Shown piece after piece: positions 53,912 to 64,000 of a stretch of DNA of 64,000 nt. The notes under the pieces are model-generated. The model made no database searches, was not told the origin of the DNA, and saw only the letters and a program-made list of their open reading frames with translations. The number at the start of each line of letters is the position of its first letter. The first letter of the stretch is position 1. A program made the translations under genes and the position numbers. Origin of the DNA: Bacteroides mediterraneensis (lineage in GTDB: Bacteria > Bacteroidota > Bacteroidia > Bacteroidales > Bacteroidaceae); NCBI RefSeq assembly GCF_025993685.1, contig NZ_DAJPEN010000001.1, positions 744,001 to 808,000 on the forward strand, read 5' to 3'.

Positions 53912-55297
53912 ATGATAAGCAATAAAGTAATATTGACAGCATTGGGAGGATTGATTTCTCCCATGCTGTTGGCGCAGAATCCGATTGTGCAGACCTGCTA
54001 TACGACAGATCCGGCTCCTATGGTACACGATGGCAGACTTTATGTGTATACAGGACATGATGAGGACAAAGCTGATTTTTTCTGGATGCAGGAATGGAGG
54101 GTATACTCTACGGAGGATATGGTCAACTGGACTGACCATGGTTCTCCGCTTGCCATAGAGTCTTTTGAATGGGCGGATGACCGGGCATGGGCTGCGCAGT
54201 GCATAGAACGTCATGGCAAATTCTATTGGTATGTCTGCCTGCATTCGAAACTTACAGGAGCGATGGCCATTGGTGTCGCAGTGGGTGACTCGCCTGTGGG
54301 ACCTTTCCGGGATGCCATTGGAAAACCGCTTTGTGACGGTAGTTGGGATTATATTGATCCTACCGTGTATGTTGATGACGATGGAAGTGCTTTCTTGTAT
54401 TGGGGAAATCCAAATATCTATTATGCGGAATTGAATGAGGATATGATATCCATCAAGGGAGAGGTAAAAAAGCAGGACCAGACTGTGGACAGTTTCGGGG
54501 CTCCGAATCCGGAAAAGCGTGTGAAGGGAGAAAAATATAAGGATATCTATACGGAAGGTCCGTGGTTCTACAAACGAAAGGATAATTATTATTTGCTGTA
54601 TGCGGCAGGAGGTGTTCCTGAACATATTGCATATTCCATGAGTAAGTCGCCGGTGGGGCCTTGGAAGTATATGGGAGAAATTATGCCTTTGCAGGATACA
54701 GGTTCATTTACGAATCATTGCGGAGTGATTGATTATAAAGGAAATTCTTATTTCTTTTATCATACCGGAAAGTTGCCGGGAGGAGGTGGATTCGGACGTT
54801 CAGTAGCTGTGGAAGAGTTTAAGTATAATGCAGACGGAACTTTTCCTGTGATCAATGCTACGCAAGAAGGCGTAAAACCGATAGGCACCTTCAATCCTTA
54901 TCAACGAGCGGAAGCGGAGACCATGGCTTTTTCTGAAGGAGTGAAGACGGAACCGAATGACCAGACAGGAATCTATGTGTCGGACATCCATAACGGTGAT
55001 TACCTGAAGGTGAGGGAAGTTGATTTAGGAAAGAAGGGGGCCGGCAGATTGGAAGTCTGTGTAGCCAGTGCGTTGAGGGGTGGAACCATTGAAGTGCATG
55101 CTGACAGTATAGGTGGAACGTTGATTGCGGAAGTGCAAGTTCCGCATACCGGAGGATGGGAAATGTGGAAGACTTTGGAAACCGCGGTGAAACAAGATGG
55201 AAAGCCTGTTTCGGGCGTGCATGATTTGTACTTCTGTTTTAAAGGTAGAAAGGGATGTAAGCTTTTCAATTTTGATTGGTGGAGAATGTCTGAGTGA
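53912..55297 (+). CDS. GH43 enzyme with C-terminal CBM6, copy 1
   Basis: A 461-residue secreted protein (signal peptide ending MLLAQ). The GH43 domain (about 23-310) has Asp33 in TDPAPMV, Asp149 in YIDPTVYVDDD and Glu215 in YTEGPW. A CBM6-type module (about 325-461) begins NPYQRAEAETMAF and ends GVHDLYFCFKG. The likely activity is arabinofuranosidase or xylosidase on arabinoxylan oligosaccharides. It shares architecture and many segments with 55339-56673 and 59111-60520, so the three come from old duplications. Confidence 0.9.
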   Translation: MISNKVILTALGGLISPMLLAQNPIVQTCYTTDPAPMVHDGRLYVYTGHDEDKADFFWMQEWRVYSTEDMVNWTDHGSPLAIESFEWADDRAWAAQCIERHGKFYWYVCLHSKLTGAMAIGVAVGDSPVGPFRDAIGKPLCDGSWDYIDPTVYVDDDGSAFLYWGNPNIYYAELNEDMISIKGEVKKQDQTVDSFGAPNPEKRVKGEKYKDIYTEGPWFYKRKDNYYLLYAAGGVPEHIAYSMSKSPVGPWKYMGEIMPLQDTGSFTNHCGVIDYKGNSYFFYHTGKLPGGGGFGRSVAVEEFKYNADGTFPVINATQEGVKPIGTFNPYQRAEAETMAFSEGVKTEPNDQTGIYVSDIHNGDYLKVREVDLGKKGAGRLEVCVASALRGGTIEVHADSIGGTLIAEVQVPHTGGWEMWKTLETAVKQDGKPVSGVHDLYFCFKGRKGCKLFNFDWWRMSE

Positions 55298-55338
55298 CAA
55301 ATGTTATGAATTAATGAATGACTTAAATTTTGAATATT

Positions 55339-56673
55339 ATGAATATTAGTAAGATTCTATGGTTATGTGGTAGCTGCGGATTATTGAGTTGTTTGAATGT
55401 AAATGCGCAGCAGCCGATTATTCAGACAAAGTATACAGCCGATCCGGCACCGATGGTATACAATGATACGGTATTTCTTTATACGACTCATGATGAAAAC
55501 GATGCGGAAGGATTTAAGATGCAGGATTGGTTGTTGTACACTTCTACGGATATGGTAAACTGGACCGACCATGGAGCAGTGGCTTCACTCAAAAGTTTCG
55601 ATTGGGTGAAACGTGACAATGGAGCTTGGGCCGAGCAAGTGGTTGAACGCAATGGAAAATTCTATATGTATTGCCCGATTCATGGAAATGGCATCGGTGT
55701 ACTGGTGTCCGACAGTCCTTACGGACCGTTCAAAGACCCTCTTGGGAAACCTCTGGTATGGCAGAAAGAACACTGGGATGACATTGATCCAACTGTCTTT
55801 ATCGATGAGGACGGACAAGCTTATATGTACTGGGGAAATCCTAATTGTTATTATGTGAAATTGAATGAGGATATGATTTCGTATTCTGGAGATATCGTGA
55901 AATTGAAGGAAACACCGGAGCATTATCAGGAAGGACCGTGGTTCTATAAACGCAATGGACACTACTATCTGGCTTTTGCTTCTACCTGTTGTCCGGAAGG
56001 TATCGGCTATGCCATGAGTGACAGCCCTATAGGTCCGTGGACGACCAGAGGATATATCATGCGTCCTACAGTCAGGAGCCGTGGAAACCATCCGGGTATT
56101 ATGGATTATAAACGGAAATCGTATGTTTTTGGCTTGAATTATGACTTGTTGAAACTGGAGACGGATACTCATTATGAACGTCGTTCGGTTTCGGTGGCTG
56201 AGATGCATTATAATGAAGATGGAACCATTCAGGAAGTGCCTTATTGGGCAGACACCAAACTGGAGCAGGTGGGTACCTTCAATCCTTTCCGAAAGGTAGA
56301 GGCTGAAACGATGGCTTGGGGATATGGATTGAAAACAGCTCCCAATGCGGATAAATCTCTTTCGGTGGTAGATGTGAATAATGGAGAGTACATCTGTGTA
56401 CGTGGAGTAGACTTTGGAAAGAATAAGGCCCGTCGCTTTGAGGTTTCCGCCTTGCCTCTTGAGGGAGGAAATCTGAAGATTCGTTTGGATGCTCCGGATG
56501 GAAAGATTGTTGGAAACGTAACTATACCGCAGAGAAACGAAACGTCCAAATATCAACTTTATTCCTGTGAGGTCAATGCGGTCAGTGGAGTCCATGATTT
56601 GTATCTTAGTTTTGAAGGTGAGAATAAGAAGGACTTGTTTGAGTTGGATTATTGGGAATTCAAACGTAAGTGA
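55339..56673 (+). CDS. GH43 enzyme with C-terminal CBM6, copy 2
   Basis: A 444-residue secreted paralogue of the preceding gene. ATG 55339 replaces a TTG at 55330, and the signal peptide ends VNAQ. Catalytic residues are Asp35 in ADPAPMV, Asp150 in [11 protein letters not shown] and Glu198 in YQEGPW. The CBM6 module starts NPFRKVEAETMAWGYG. Compared with copy 1 it lacks about 20 residues before the catalytic Glu, and it has a distinct CCPEGIGYAM strand, which suggests a different side-chain preference. Confidence 0.9.
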   Translation: MNISKILWLCGSCGLLSCLNVNAQQPIIQTKYTADPAPMVYNDTVFLYTTHDENDAEGFKMQDWLLYTSTDMVNWTDHGAVASLKSFDWVKRDNGAWAEQVVERNGKFYMYCPIHGNGIGVLVSDSPYGPFKDPLGKPLVWQKEHWDDIDPTVFIDEDGQAYMYWGNPNCYYVKLNEDMISYSGDIVKLKETPEHYQEGPWFYKRNGHYYLAFASTCCPEGIGYAMSDSPIGPWTTRGYIMRPTVRSRGNHPGIMDYKRKSYVFGLNYDLLKLETDTHYERRSVSVAEMHYNEDGTIQEVPYWADTKLEQVGTFNPFRKVEAETMAWGYGLKTAPNADKSLSVVDVNNGEYICVRGVDFGKNKARRFEVSALPLEGGNLKIRLDAPDGKIVGNVTIPQRNETSKYQLYSCEVNAVSGVHDLYLSFEGENKKDLFELDYWEFKRK

Positions 56674-56714
56674 GTGTGGAATAAAGGGTCAAATACAATA
56701 AATCGTATGAGAAT

Positions 56715-59114
56715 ATGAAAGCTATCATTTTGACGGGCATTCTATCGTTTGCTTCTGTTCTGTCTTCTTCTGGAATACTGTTGGCTGGAAATGTGCTTAC
56801 AAAAACTGCACGTGGGCTTAAATTGAATATGGAGGAAGATAAGCTGGTGACAGAAATTGTATTTTATACCCCCGAAATAGCTCGGGTGGTGAAATATCCT
56901 TCTTCTTCTGATACGATACCAGAGCGTAATAATCTTTCAGTGGTATTGGCTCCTCGTAAATGCAAACTTTCTTATGGGGAGACCGACGGGAAGTATACCG
57001 TTACGTCATCGGAAGTAATGGTGTTGCTGGATAAGGAAACAGGGAATGTATCTTTCCAAACCAAACATGGAGCCGAGTTGCTGGAAGAACAGGAAAAACC
57101 TGTGTTAATACAATATAAAGAAGGAGTAAATACGGGCGATTACCGTATCAAACAGGTCTTTAAGTTGGATAAAGATGAGCCTATTTATGGTTTGGGGCAG
57201 ATGCAGAGTGGAAAACTCAGTCAGCGGAATCAGGATAAGTATCTTATTCAAGGAAACGTGGAAGATGTGGTCACATTCTTCCAGTCTGTGAAAGGATATG
57301 GTATATTTTGGGACAATTATTCTCCTACTTGGTTTGTTGATAATGAAAAGGCCACCTTTTTTGAATCGGAAGTAGGAGAGTTCATCGATTATTATTTCAT
57401 GACCGGTGGTAATGCCGACGGGGTAATAGCCAATATGCGTGAACTGACAGGTCAGGTACCGATGCTCCCTCTTTGGACTTATGGTTTCTGGCAGAGTCGG
57501 GAAAGATATAAGAGTCAGAATGAGATTGTAGGAGTGGTGAGCAAGTATCGTGAGTTGCAGGTTCCGCTCGACGGTATCATCCAGGACTGGCAGTATTGGG
57601 GTGGAAATTATCTGTGGAATGCCATGGAATTCCTGAACGGGGAGTTTTGGAATCCTCAAAAAATGATAGAGGATATTCATGGCATGAATGCCAAGGCTAT
57701 AATCTCTATCTGGTCTTCTTTTGGACCGATGACAAAGCTTTATAAGGAACTGGATGAGAAGGGGATGCTTTTCAATTTCCAGACATGGCCTTTGGCTGGA
57801 CCTGATTTGTGGCCTCCACGGGAAGATTATTTGTCGGGGGTACGGGTTTACGATGCCTATAATCCAAAAGCCCGTGATATCTATTGGAAATATGCGAACA
57901 AAGGACTGTTTGCCTTGGGAATGGATGGCTGGTGGATGGATTCTACGGAACCTGACCATCTGAACTTCAAGGATGAAGATCTGAATGAAGAGACTTTCTT
58001 GGGAAGTTTCCGGAAAGTGCGTAATGCGTATCCGTTGATGTCGGTTGGAGGGGTATACGACCATCAGCGCAAGGCCTCTTCCGATAAACGTGTGTTTATT
58101 TTGACTCGTTCCGCATTTGCCGGACAACAGCGATATGGGGCGAATACATGGACGGGAGATATTCAAGGGACATGGGATTCTTTTAAGCGGCAGATTCCGG
58201 CTGGATTGAATTTCTCTCTTTCTGCCATTCCGAACTGGAATACGGATATAGGGGGATTCTTCTTGGGTGAATATCCGAAGAAACTGGCAGACCCGGATTA
58301 TAAGGAACTGTATGTAAGGTGGCTGCAGTTTGGTGCCTTTTGTCCGATGATGCGTTCGCACGGTGCGGATGCGCCTCGTGAAATCTATCAGTTCGGGAAA
58401 AAAGGAGAGCCTTACTATGATGCGATTGCGAAGTTTATTCATCTTCGTTACTCCTTGTTGCCGTACATCTATTCTCTTTCTTGGGAAGTCACTTCACGTC
58501 AGTCTACTTTTTTGCGGGCGCTGGTAATGGATTTTCCAAAAGACAAGAATGTGTGGGACATGAACAATGAGTATATGTTCGGGAAGTCCATTCTGGTGAA
58601 GCCTGTAACGGACCCGATGTACACTGGAATGCAGGGCGAAGAGCGTGTTTCTGATTTTTCATCACTGAAGTCTACCGAGGTGTATTTGCCGGAGGGAGCA
58701 GACTGGTATGATTATTGGACTGGAGAGAAACTGGCAGGAGGTGTATCTGTGCAGAAAGAAGTTCCTTTGGATGTGATGCCTTTGTATGTAAAATCTGGAA
58801 GTATTATTCCTATCGGACCGGAGGTGCAGTATGCCCAGCAGAAATCATGGCAACAGCTGGATATTCATATTTATCCTGGTGCAGATGGTACTTTCTGTTT
58901 GTATGAAGATGAGTTTGATAACTATAATTACGAAAAGGGGGCTTATTCAGAAATATGGATGAAATGGAATGACAAAAAGCGTACCTTTACGATTGAAAGC
59001 AGAAAAGACGAATATCAAGGAATGCTCCACGAACGGACTTTCGTCTTGAAAACGGCAGATGGAAAAGAAAAAACAATTAATTATACGGGTAAAAAAATCA
59101 ATGTAAAATTATGA
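56715..59114 (+). CDS. GH31 enzyme, probable alpha-xylosidase
   Basis: A 799-residue exported GH31 enzyme (signal peptide to about 24). An N-terminal beta domain, a (beta/alpha)8 barrel and C-terminal beta domains follow in order. The nucleophile is Asp409 in WWMDSTEPD and the acid/base Asp482 in TGDIQGTW. It has [14 protein letters not shown] in the N-terminal loop but no PA14 insertion, unlike the second GH31 gene. GH31 includes alpha-xylosidases and alpha-glucosidases, and the locus favours alpha-xylosidase. Its stop overlaps the next gene's ATG (ATGA at 59111-59114). Confidence 0.92.
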   Translation: MKAIILTGILSFASVLSSSGILLAGNVLTKTARGLKLNMEEDKLVTEIVFYTPEIARVVKYPSSSDTIPERNNLSVVLAPRKCKLSYGETDGKYTVTSSEVMVLLDKETGNVSFQTKHGAELLEEQEKPVLIQYKEGVNTGDYRIKQVFKLDKDEPIYGLGQMQSGKLSQRNQDKYLIQGNVEDVVTFFQSVKGYGIFWDNYSPTWFVDNEKATFFESEVGEFIDYYFMTGGNADGVIANMRELTGQVPMLPLWTYGFWQSRERYKSQNEIVGVVSKYRELQVPLDGIIQDWQYWGGNYLWNAMEFLNGEFWNPQKMIEDIHGMNAKAIISIWSSFGPMTKLYKELDEKGMLFNFQTWPLAGPDLWPPREDYLSGVRVYDAYNPKARDIYWKYANKGLFALGMDGWWMDSTEPDHLNFKDEDLNEETFLGSFRKVRNAYPLMSVGGVYDHQRKASSDKRVFILTRSAFAGQQRYGANTWTGDIQGTWDSFKRQIPAGLNFSLSAIPNWNTDIGGFFLGEYPKKLADPDYKELYVRWLQFGAFCPMMRSHGADAPREIYQFGKKGEPYYDAIAKFIHLRYSLLPYIYSLSWEVTSRQSTFLRALVMDFPKDKNVWDMNNEYMFGKSILVKPVTDPMYTGMQGEERVSDFSSLKSTEVYLPEGADWYDYWTGEKLAGGVSVQKEVPLDVMPLYVKSGSIIPIGPEVQYAQQKSWQQLDIHIYPGADGTFCLYEDEFDNYNYEKGAYSEIWMKWNDKKRTFTIESRKDEYQGMLHERTFVLKTADGKEKTINYTGKKINVKL

Positions 59115-60520
59115 GTCAACTAATTCTGATGAGATATATACAGGCCAATAAGATTTATGGTAAGAACCGGTGGCGTAAATTGGCAATGGGGGTAGCTCTG
59201 TTGTCCAGTTTGACTGTGGCTGCGCAAAATCCTATTATTCAGACTTCTTATACAGCCGATCCGGCTCCTTTGGTATATAATGACCGATTGTATCTTTATA
59301 CCAGTCACGATGAAGATGGGTCTACTTGGTTTACCATGAATGACTGGAAACTTTATTCTACAGATGATATGGTAAATTGGACGGAACATCCCATGCCTTT
59401 GTCTTTTAAAACATTTGAGTGGGCAGGAGGAGATGCCTGGGCGGCTCAGTGTATGGAACGTAACGGGAAATTTTATATGTATGTACCTGTGACGGATTTG
59501 AAGGGGGAGACTGCCATCGGAGTGGCTGTGTCCGACAGTCCTTATGGACCTTTCTATGACCCGTTGGGAGCTCCGCTTGTGCAGGCTGAATACGGAAATA
59601 TCGATCCTACCGTCTTTATCGATGACGACGGACAGGCTTATTTGTATTGGGGAAATCCCAATTGTTATTATGTGAAGTTGAACGAGGATATGATTTCTTA
59701 TGAAGGGGGCATACATGCGGTACCGATGAAACCGGAAGCCTTTGGAAGCAGGGAGGGAGATCCGCAGCGTCCTACGCTGTATGAAGAGGCTCCTTGGTTG
59801 TATAAGCGTCAGGGAATGTACTATCTTTTCTATGCAGGAGGACCGGTGCCTGAACATCTGGCTTATGCCACATCAAAAGGTCCGGAAGGTCCGTGGAATT
59901 ACGGAGGTACATTGATGGCTACTGAAGGAGGAAGTTTTACGAACCATCCGGGTATTGCCGATTTCAGAGGAAAAACTTATTTATTTTATCATGACGCTTC
60001 TCTACCGGGTGGAAGTGGTTTTACTCGTTCTGTGTGTGTCAGAGAGTTGGACTTCCAGGCAGATGGGAAGATTCCGTGTGTGAAGATGGTGAAAGAGGGA
60101 GTCACAGAAAGCTTGAAACCTCTTTGTCCATACCGGAAGGTAGAAGCAGAGACCGTGGCGTGGTCGGAAAAAATGAAAAGTTCATATAACGCTCAAGTTG
60201 GGGTTTTCATTACTGCTTTAGCGGATGGAGCTTATACAAAAGTTCGGTCTGTGGATTTCGGTGAAAAGGCTCCGTCTCGTTTTTCAGCGCGTTTGTCTAC
60301 TACTCACAATGCAGAGATTACGATGGAGGTGCGTCTTGACGGACTGGATGGACAGGTGTTGGCAAAGATAAAGGTGCCGCGGACTGGTGGAAGCGACCGT
60401 TGGCGGGTTGTGGAAGCACAGATACCGCAAGTGACTGGAGTACACGACCTGTATTTTATTTTTAGGGGGAAAGTTCCGAAAGATTTGGCTTATTTCGATT
60501 ATTGGAAACTGAATTATTAA
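59111..60520 (+). CDS. GH43 enzyme with C-terminal CBM6, copy 3
   Basis: A 469-residue paralogue of the two earlier CBM6-bearing GH43 enzymes. The start overlaps the GH31 stop by four bases. An internal ATG at 59129 would still retain the signal peptide, which ends TVAAQ. Catalytic residues are Asp50 in ADPAPLV, Asp165 in [11 protein letters not shown] and probably Glu226 in YEEAPW, where the usual Gly after Glu is Ala. A CBM6-type module begins [15 protein letters not shown]. The insert before the acid (about 190-222) is like copy 1. Confidence 0.9.
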   Translation: MSQLILMRYIQANKIYGKNRWRKLAMGVALLSSLTVAAQNPIIQTSYTADPAPLVYNDRLYLYTSHDEDGSTWFTMNDWKLYSTDDMVNWTEHPMPLSFKTFEWAGGDAWAAQCMERNGKFYMYVPVTDLKGETAIGVAVSDSPYGPFYDPLGAPLVQAEYGNIDPTVFIDDDGQAYLYWGNPNCYYVKLNEDMISYEGGIHAVPMKPEAFGSREGDPQRPTLYEEAPWLYKRQGMYYLFYAGGPVPEHLAYATSKGPEGPWNYGGTLMATEGGSFTNHPGIADFRGKTYLFYHDASLPGGSGFTRSVCVRELDFQADGKIPCVKMVKEGVTESLKPLCPYRKVEAETVAWSEKMKSSYNAQVGVFITALADGAYTKVRSVDFGEKAPSRFSARLSTTHNAEITMEVRLDGLDGQVLAKIKVPRTGGSDRWRVVEAQIPQVTGVHDLYFIFRGKVPKDLAYFDYWKLNY

Positions 60521-60536
60521 TGAAGTTACAGAGGTT

Positions 60537-63215
60537 ATGAGGCAGTCTTGTTTGTTTTTACTATTCTTCTTTGTCTGTGTGTGGTGGAATGGGGATTGTT
60601 TGGCGGGGAATGTTCTCGGTCTTTCCTCTGACCGCCAGATACAGGCATGGACGTTGGAAGAAAAAAGAGCCGATCAGGTGGTTTTTCGTCGGGTTGATAC
60701 TCGGTTAAGGCTTATCCCGCTGACCGGAAGTGCTGTAAGGGTGGTTCGAAGCAAGGGAATTGCTCATGAATTGCCGGAATTGGTGTATCTTCCGGTGAAG
60801 GCTCCGGTTTATACGCTTAAAATGGAAGGAGAAGATTATATATTGTCTTTAAAGGATGTAAGTGTAAAAGTGTCGGCATCCGACGGACGGATTTCGTTCC
60901 TTTCTTCGGATGGAAAGGTGATATTGGGAGAGGAAGGAGGTCAGCTTCAGGCTTCTTCTGTACAGGGGGAGCAGACGTATGTGTCCACACAGACTTTCCA
61001 TTCTCCTTCCGATGAATATCTTTATGGACTGGGGCAGTTCCAGGATGGGTATTTGAATGTGCGTGGATTGACGCGGAGGTTGACTCAGGTCAATACGCAG
61101 ATTGCCGTCCCTTTTGTGATGTCGAATAAGGGATACGGACTTTTGTGGAACAACTATGGTCTGACGGATTTTAATCCGGCTTCTTCAGTGATTGCGCTTC
61201 AGAAAACGGGTGCTTCGGGTGATAAGGTGACTGTGAATGTGACTTCTACTGAAGGAGGTAAGGAAGAAGTACGTGGAAGTAATGTGTTTGCAGGTAGTCT
61301 GAAAGTGGAATCCGACGGGCAATATGCTTTGATGCTGGACGTAGGAAGTTCCATGGCTCGCAGGCACAATTTGGAGATTGATGGACATACGGTGGTAGAT
61401 GTGAATAATTTATGGCTGCCGCCTACGGTCTCTGTTCTGGTTGACTTGAAAGCGGGGGTACATCGTTTGAAGGCGGAATTGACCAAGGAGGATACTCCTA
61501 AGCTGTTTTTCCGGAAAGTAGACCAGACTACGACCTTTCGTTCTCCGGTTTCTAATGGCATCGATTATACTTTCTTTGCCGGAACGGCCGATGAGGTGAT
61601 TGCCTCTTATCGGGCAGTGACAGGAGAGGTACCGATGTTGCCGGCATGGGCCTTGGGATATATTCATTGCCGGGAACGTTTTCATTCCCAAAAAGAACTG
61701 CTTGAAACAGCTTCCCGGTTCCGAAGAGAAAAATTGCCGGTCGATTTGATGGTGCAGGATTGGCAGTATTGGGGCAGATATGGCTGGAGCGCCATGCGCT
61801 TTGATGAGGCAGATTATCCTTCTCCTCGGGAAATGGTCGACAGTCTTCACCGGATGGATATGAGGCTGATGCTGTCGGTCTGGTCGAAGGTGGACCAGAA
61901 CTCGGTGCTGGGAAAAAAGATGGCCGAGAAAGCCTATTATATTCCAGGCACTCCTTGGATTGATTTCTTTAATCCGGAGGCTGCTTCATTCTACTGGCAG
62001 AATTTTCGGGATAGCTTGGTTCTTCCGATAGGAATAGATGCTTGGTGGCTGGATGCTACCGAACCGGAAAATGACGATTTGGTGGGGCGTCGGGTAAATC
62101 ACTCAAGTTATCCCGGAGAGGTGTTCCGGAATGTCTATCCATTGGTGGTCAATAAAACGGTATATGAAGGTTTGCGAAGCCTTTCTGCCAATGGAGAGAA
62201 ACAGGGTTCCTTCAGTCCCCGAACGGTTTTGCTTACTCGTAGCGGCTTTCCGGGTATTCAGCGGTATGGAGTGGCCACTTGGTCGGGGGATGTCGGGAAC
62301 GATTGGGATACGTTTCGTCGTCAGATTGTAGCCGGATTGGGAATTTCTGTATGCGGTCTGCCTTGGTGGACGTACGATGCCGGAGGGTTCTTCCGGCCGG
62401 GAGATGCACAGTATACGGATGTCCATTTTCATGAACGGTTTTCCCGGTGGCTTCAGACTTCGGTTTTTCTGCCTTTGATGCGTGTGCATGGGTATATGAC
62501 GAATACTGAGTTTTGGAACTATGGAGACAAAGTGACGGAAATGGCCCGTAAATCGTTGGCCTTGCGTTATCGCCTTCTGCCCTATATCTATTCAGAGTCT
62601 GCATGGGTTTCGTTGGAAGATGGTACAATGTTGCGTCCTTTGGTGATGGATTTTCCACTGGATACGTTGGCTTTATCTTTGAAATACCAGTATATGTTTG
62701 GCCGTTCTCTGTTGGTTTCTCCTATTGTGGAAGAGGGACCTGCAATCTGGAAAACGTACTTGCCTGCTGTTCAAGGTGGGTGGTATGATTTTTATGATAA
62801 CCGGCATTTGTCTTCAGGGTGGGTTCAAACCTCGGTTTCTCCGGATTACATTCCTGTATTTGTCAAATCGGGTACGATTTTACCTTTGGCTTCCGGTTAT
62901 GCGGACGAGGCTGATACGGCTTTGCAATCGGAGTGGGAAATTCGGGTGTATACCGGAACGGATGGTACTTATCAGCTGTATGAAGATAATGGAACAGACT
63001 GTGAGTATGAAAAAGGAGCCTGTTCCTGTATCCGTCTGACCTGGAATGAGAAAGACGCTACGTTGGTGATAGGTAAACGGAAGGGGACGTTTGCGGGAAT
63101 GAAGCCTGTTCGGAAGCTGAAGATTGTGAAAGTCGCTTCGTCTTCCAATGGGGCGATAGAAGTGGCCGAGAAATCGGTTGTATATAAGGGAGAGGAACTT
63201 GAAGTTGCTTTCTGA
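60537..63215 (+). CDS. GH31 enzyme with PA14-like insertion, probable alpha-xylosidase
   Basis: An 892-residue exported GH31 enzyme (signal peptide to about 24). The nucleophile is Asp506 in WWLDATEPE and the acid/base Asp585 in WSGDVGND. An inserted beta module (about 240-330) lies within the N-terminal region, with GSLKVESDGQYALMLDVGSS and AGVHRLKAELTKED, and resembles PA14. That insertion lengthens the pocket in known alpha-xylosidases that act on oligosaccharides. It is 93 residues longer than the first GH31 gene mainly for this reason. It is separated by 16 bases from the preceding GH43 gene. Confidence 0.92.
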   Translation: MRQSCLFLLFFFVCVWWNGDCLAGNVLGLSSDRQIQAWTLEEKRADQVVFRRVDTRLRLIPLTGSAVRVVRSKGIAHELPELVYLPVKAPVYTLKMEGEDYILSLKDVSVKVSASDGRISFLSSDGKVILGEEGGQLQASSVQGEQTYVSTQTFHSPSDEYLYGLGQFQDGYLNVRGLTRRLTQVNTQIAVPFVMSNKGYGLLWNNYGLTDFNPASSVIALQKTGASGDKVTVNVTSTEGGKEEVRGSNVFAGSLKVESDGQYALMLDVGSSMARRHNLEIDGHTVVDVNNLWLPPTVSVLVDLKAGVHRLKAELTKEDTPKLFFRKVDQTTTFRSPVSNGIDYTFFAGTADEVIASYRAVTGEVPMLPAWALGYIHCRERFHSQKELLETASRFRREKLPVDLMVQDWQYWGRYGWSAMRFDEADYPSPREMVDSLHRMDMRLMLSVWSKVDQNSVLGKKMAEKAYYIPGTPWIDFFNPEAASFYWQNFRDSLVLPIGIDAWWLDATEPENDDLVGRRVNHSSYPGEVFRNVYPLVVNKTVYEGLRSLSANGEKQGSFSPRTVLLTRSGFPGIQRYGVATWSGDVGNDWDTFRRQIVAGLGISVCGLPWWTYDAGGFFRPGDAQYTDVHFHERFSRWLQTSVFLPLMRVHGYMTNTEFWNYGDKVTEMARKSLALRYRLLPYIYSESAWVSLEDGTMLRPLVMDFPLDTLALSLKYQYMFGRSLLVSPIVEEGPAIWKTYLPAVQGGWYDFYDNRHLSSGWVQTSVSPDYIPVFVKSGTILPLASGYADEADTALQSEWEIRVYTGTDGTYQLYEDNGTDCEYEKGACSCIRLTWNEKDATLVIGKRKGTFAGMKPVRKLKIVKVASSSNGAIEVAEKSVVYKGEELEVAF

Positions 63216-63262
63216 TAGAATGAAAAAAGGAAAATGAAAAGTTGAATCTAAATTTGTGAATA

Positions 63263-64000
63263 ATGGAAATGAAGAAAATGATTGCAACGCTGACGTCGTT
63301 GATGGCTTTGACTTTTGGACCTGTTTTTGCACAGGTTCATACAGAAGCAGGCAAGGTGGATGAGAATTTTCATATTTATCTGTGCTTGGGTCAGTCGAAT
63401 ATGGAGGGAAATGCAAAAATAGAAGCATGCGATACGGTGGATGTGAATCCTCGTTTTAAAGTGCTTCAAGCTGTGGATTGTCCGGACTTAGGACGGAAGA
63501 AAGGGGAGTGGTACACGGCAGTTCCCCCTTTGGCAAGATGTGGCACCGGATTGACTCCTGCAGATTATTTCGGTCGCACAATGGTAGATAGTCTTCCGGC
63601 CAATGTACAGGTGGGAGTGATTGATGTGGCCGTAGGAGGTTGTAAAATCGAATTGTTTGATAAAGATAATTATACTTCATACGTGGAGACTTCTCCGAAC
63701 TGGCTGAAAAACATGGTGGCCGAGTATGATGGAAATCCTTATGCCAGATTGATTGAATTGGCCAGACAGGCTTCCCGTTGTGGAGTCATAAAAGGGATTC
63801 TGTTTCATCAGGGAGAGTCAAATACTGGCGATCCGGAGTGGCCGTTGAAAGTCAAGAAAGTGTACGACAGCATTCTTTCCGATCTCAATTTGAAACCCAA
63901 TTCATTGCCTCTGTTGGTGGGTGAACTTGTGTCGGAAGGGCAGGGAGGAGCTTGTGCCTCTATGAATCCGGTGATTCAGAATTTGCCGGAAACAATTCCT
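63263..64000 (+). CDS. CE6-type carbohydrate esterase, 3' end outside window
   Basis: The frame is open from ATG 63263 to the last base (246 codons). The signal peptide ends GPVFAQ. The SGNH-like SASA domain shows the nucleophile Ser45 in LGQSNMEGN, GVIDVAVGGCKIE and FHQGESNTGD. This is the pattern of CE6 acetylxylan esterases and related sialate esterases, and xylan context favours the former. The catalytic Asp/His near the C-terminus would be beyond the window. It continues the operon 47 bases after GH31. Confidence 0.85.
   Translation, partial: MEMKKMIATLTSLMALTFGPVFAQVHTEAGKVDENFHIYLCLGQSNMEGNAKIEACDTVDVNPRFKVLQAVDCPDLGRKKGEWYTAVPPLARCGTGLTPADYFGRTMVDSLPANVQVGVIDVAVGGCKIELFDKDNYTSYVETSPNWLKNMVAEYDGNPYARLIELARQASRCGVIKGILFHQGESNTGDPEWPLKVKKVYDSILSDLNLKPNSLPLLVGELVSEGQGGACASMNPVIQNLPETIP

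Noticed and set aside
52573..53964. Long minus-strand frame opposite GH97 (463 codons)
   Set aside because: It mirrors the codon pattern of GH97, whose catalytic residues are intact on the plus strand. Its sequence has no family features.

Overview
The window comes from a gut-type Bacteroidota chromosome (Bacteroides, Phocaeicola or Prevotella kind). Evidence: SusC/SusD-type outer-membrane uptake pairs, a fucR-fucI-fucA-fucK-fucP operon in the order known from Bacteroides, promoters of the Bacteroides form (TTTG, about 20 bases, TAnnTTTG), few recognisable Shine-Dalgarno sites, and DUF4120/DUF4121-type genes typical of Bacteroides integrative elements. The species cannot be named from the sequence.

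Layout. (1) 1-2.56 kb: three adjacent tyrosine recombinases, the first cut by the window edge, arranged like a recombinase-in-trio (RIT) element. (2) 2.66-11.3 kb: minus-strand accessory genes of an integrative or conjugative element or its remnant: a methylase-like protein without the usual catalytic NPPF/Y, DUF4121, DUF4120 and DUF4313-like proteins and several unrecognised ones. An 82-bp hairpin-forming repeat occurs twice (6.36 and 11.23 kb). No transfer or relaxase genes are in view. A tRNA T-arm-like fragment followed by a terminator at 11.62-11.68 kb may mark the element's end. (3) 11.8-18.1 kb: L-fucose catabolism, with a near-identical candidate operator before fucR and before fucI. 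(4) 18.1-21.4 kb: ResB-like and CcsA-like cytochrome c maturation proteins with a tri-haem cytochrome c peroxidase. (5) 21.4-22.5 kb: a six-helix membrane protein and a small winged-helix regulator behind two tandem promoters that each carry the same inverted-repeat operator. (6) 22.65-64 kb: a very large xylan utilisation locus.

The xylan locus opens with SusC-SusD-SusC-SusD-DUF1735 lipoprotein-GH10, the arrangement known as xusABCDE-xyn10 in xylanolytic Bacteroidota. A strong terminator follows. Next come GH115 (alpha-glucuronidase) and a DUF1593 protein, then an oppositely oriented GH43 lipoprotein. A second plus-strand operon begins near 42.25 kb and runs off the window: CE1-type esterase, GH95, GH43, GH127/GH146, a TlpA-like thioredoxin protein, GH97, GH43, GH43, GH31, GH43, GH31 and a truncated CE6-type esterase. 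Together they could bind and import xylan fragments, cut the backbone and remove glucuronic acid, arabinose, galactose/fucose, xylose and ester groups. This points to a heavily substituted glucuronoarabinoxylan such as that of cereal bran. No regulator or inner-membrane sugar transporter for the xylan locus is inside the window.

The known systems (fuc, xus, RIT) are recognisable. The least explained items are the tandem promoter-operator units at 21.4 kb, the repeated structured element of the mobile region, the leader or small RNA before the first susC, and the thioredoxin-like protein inside the glycosidase operon.
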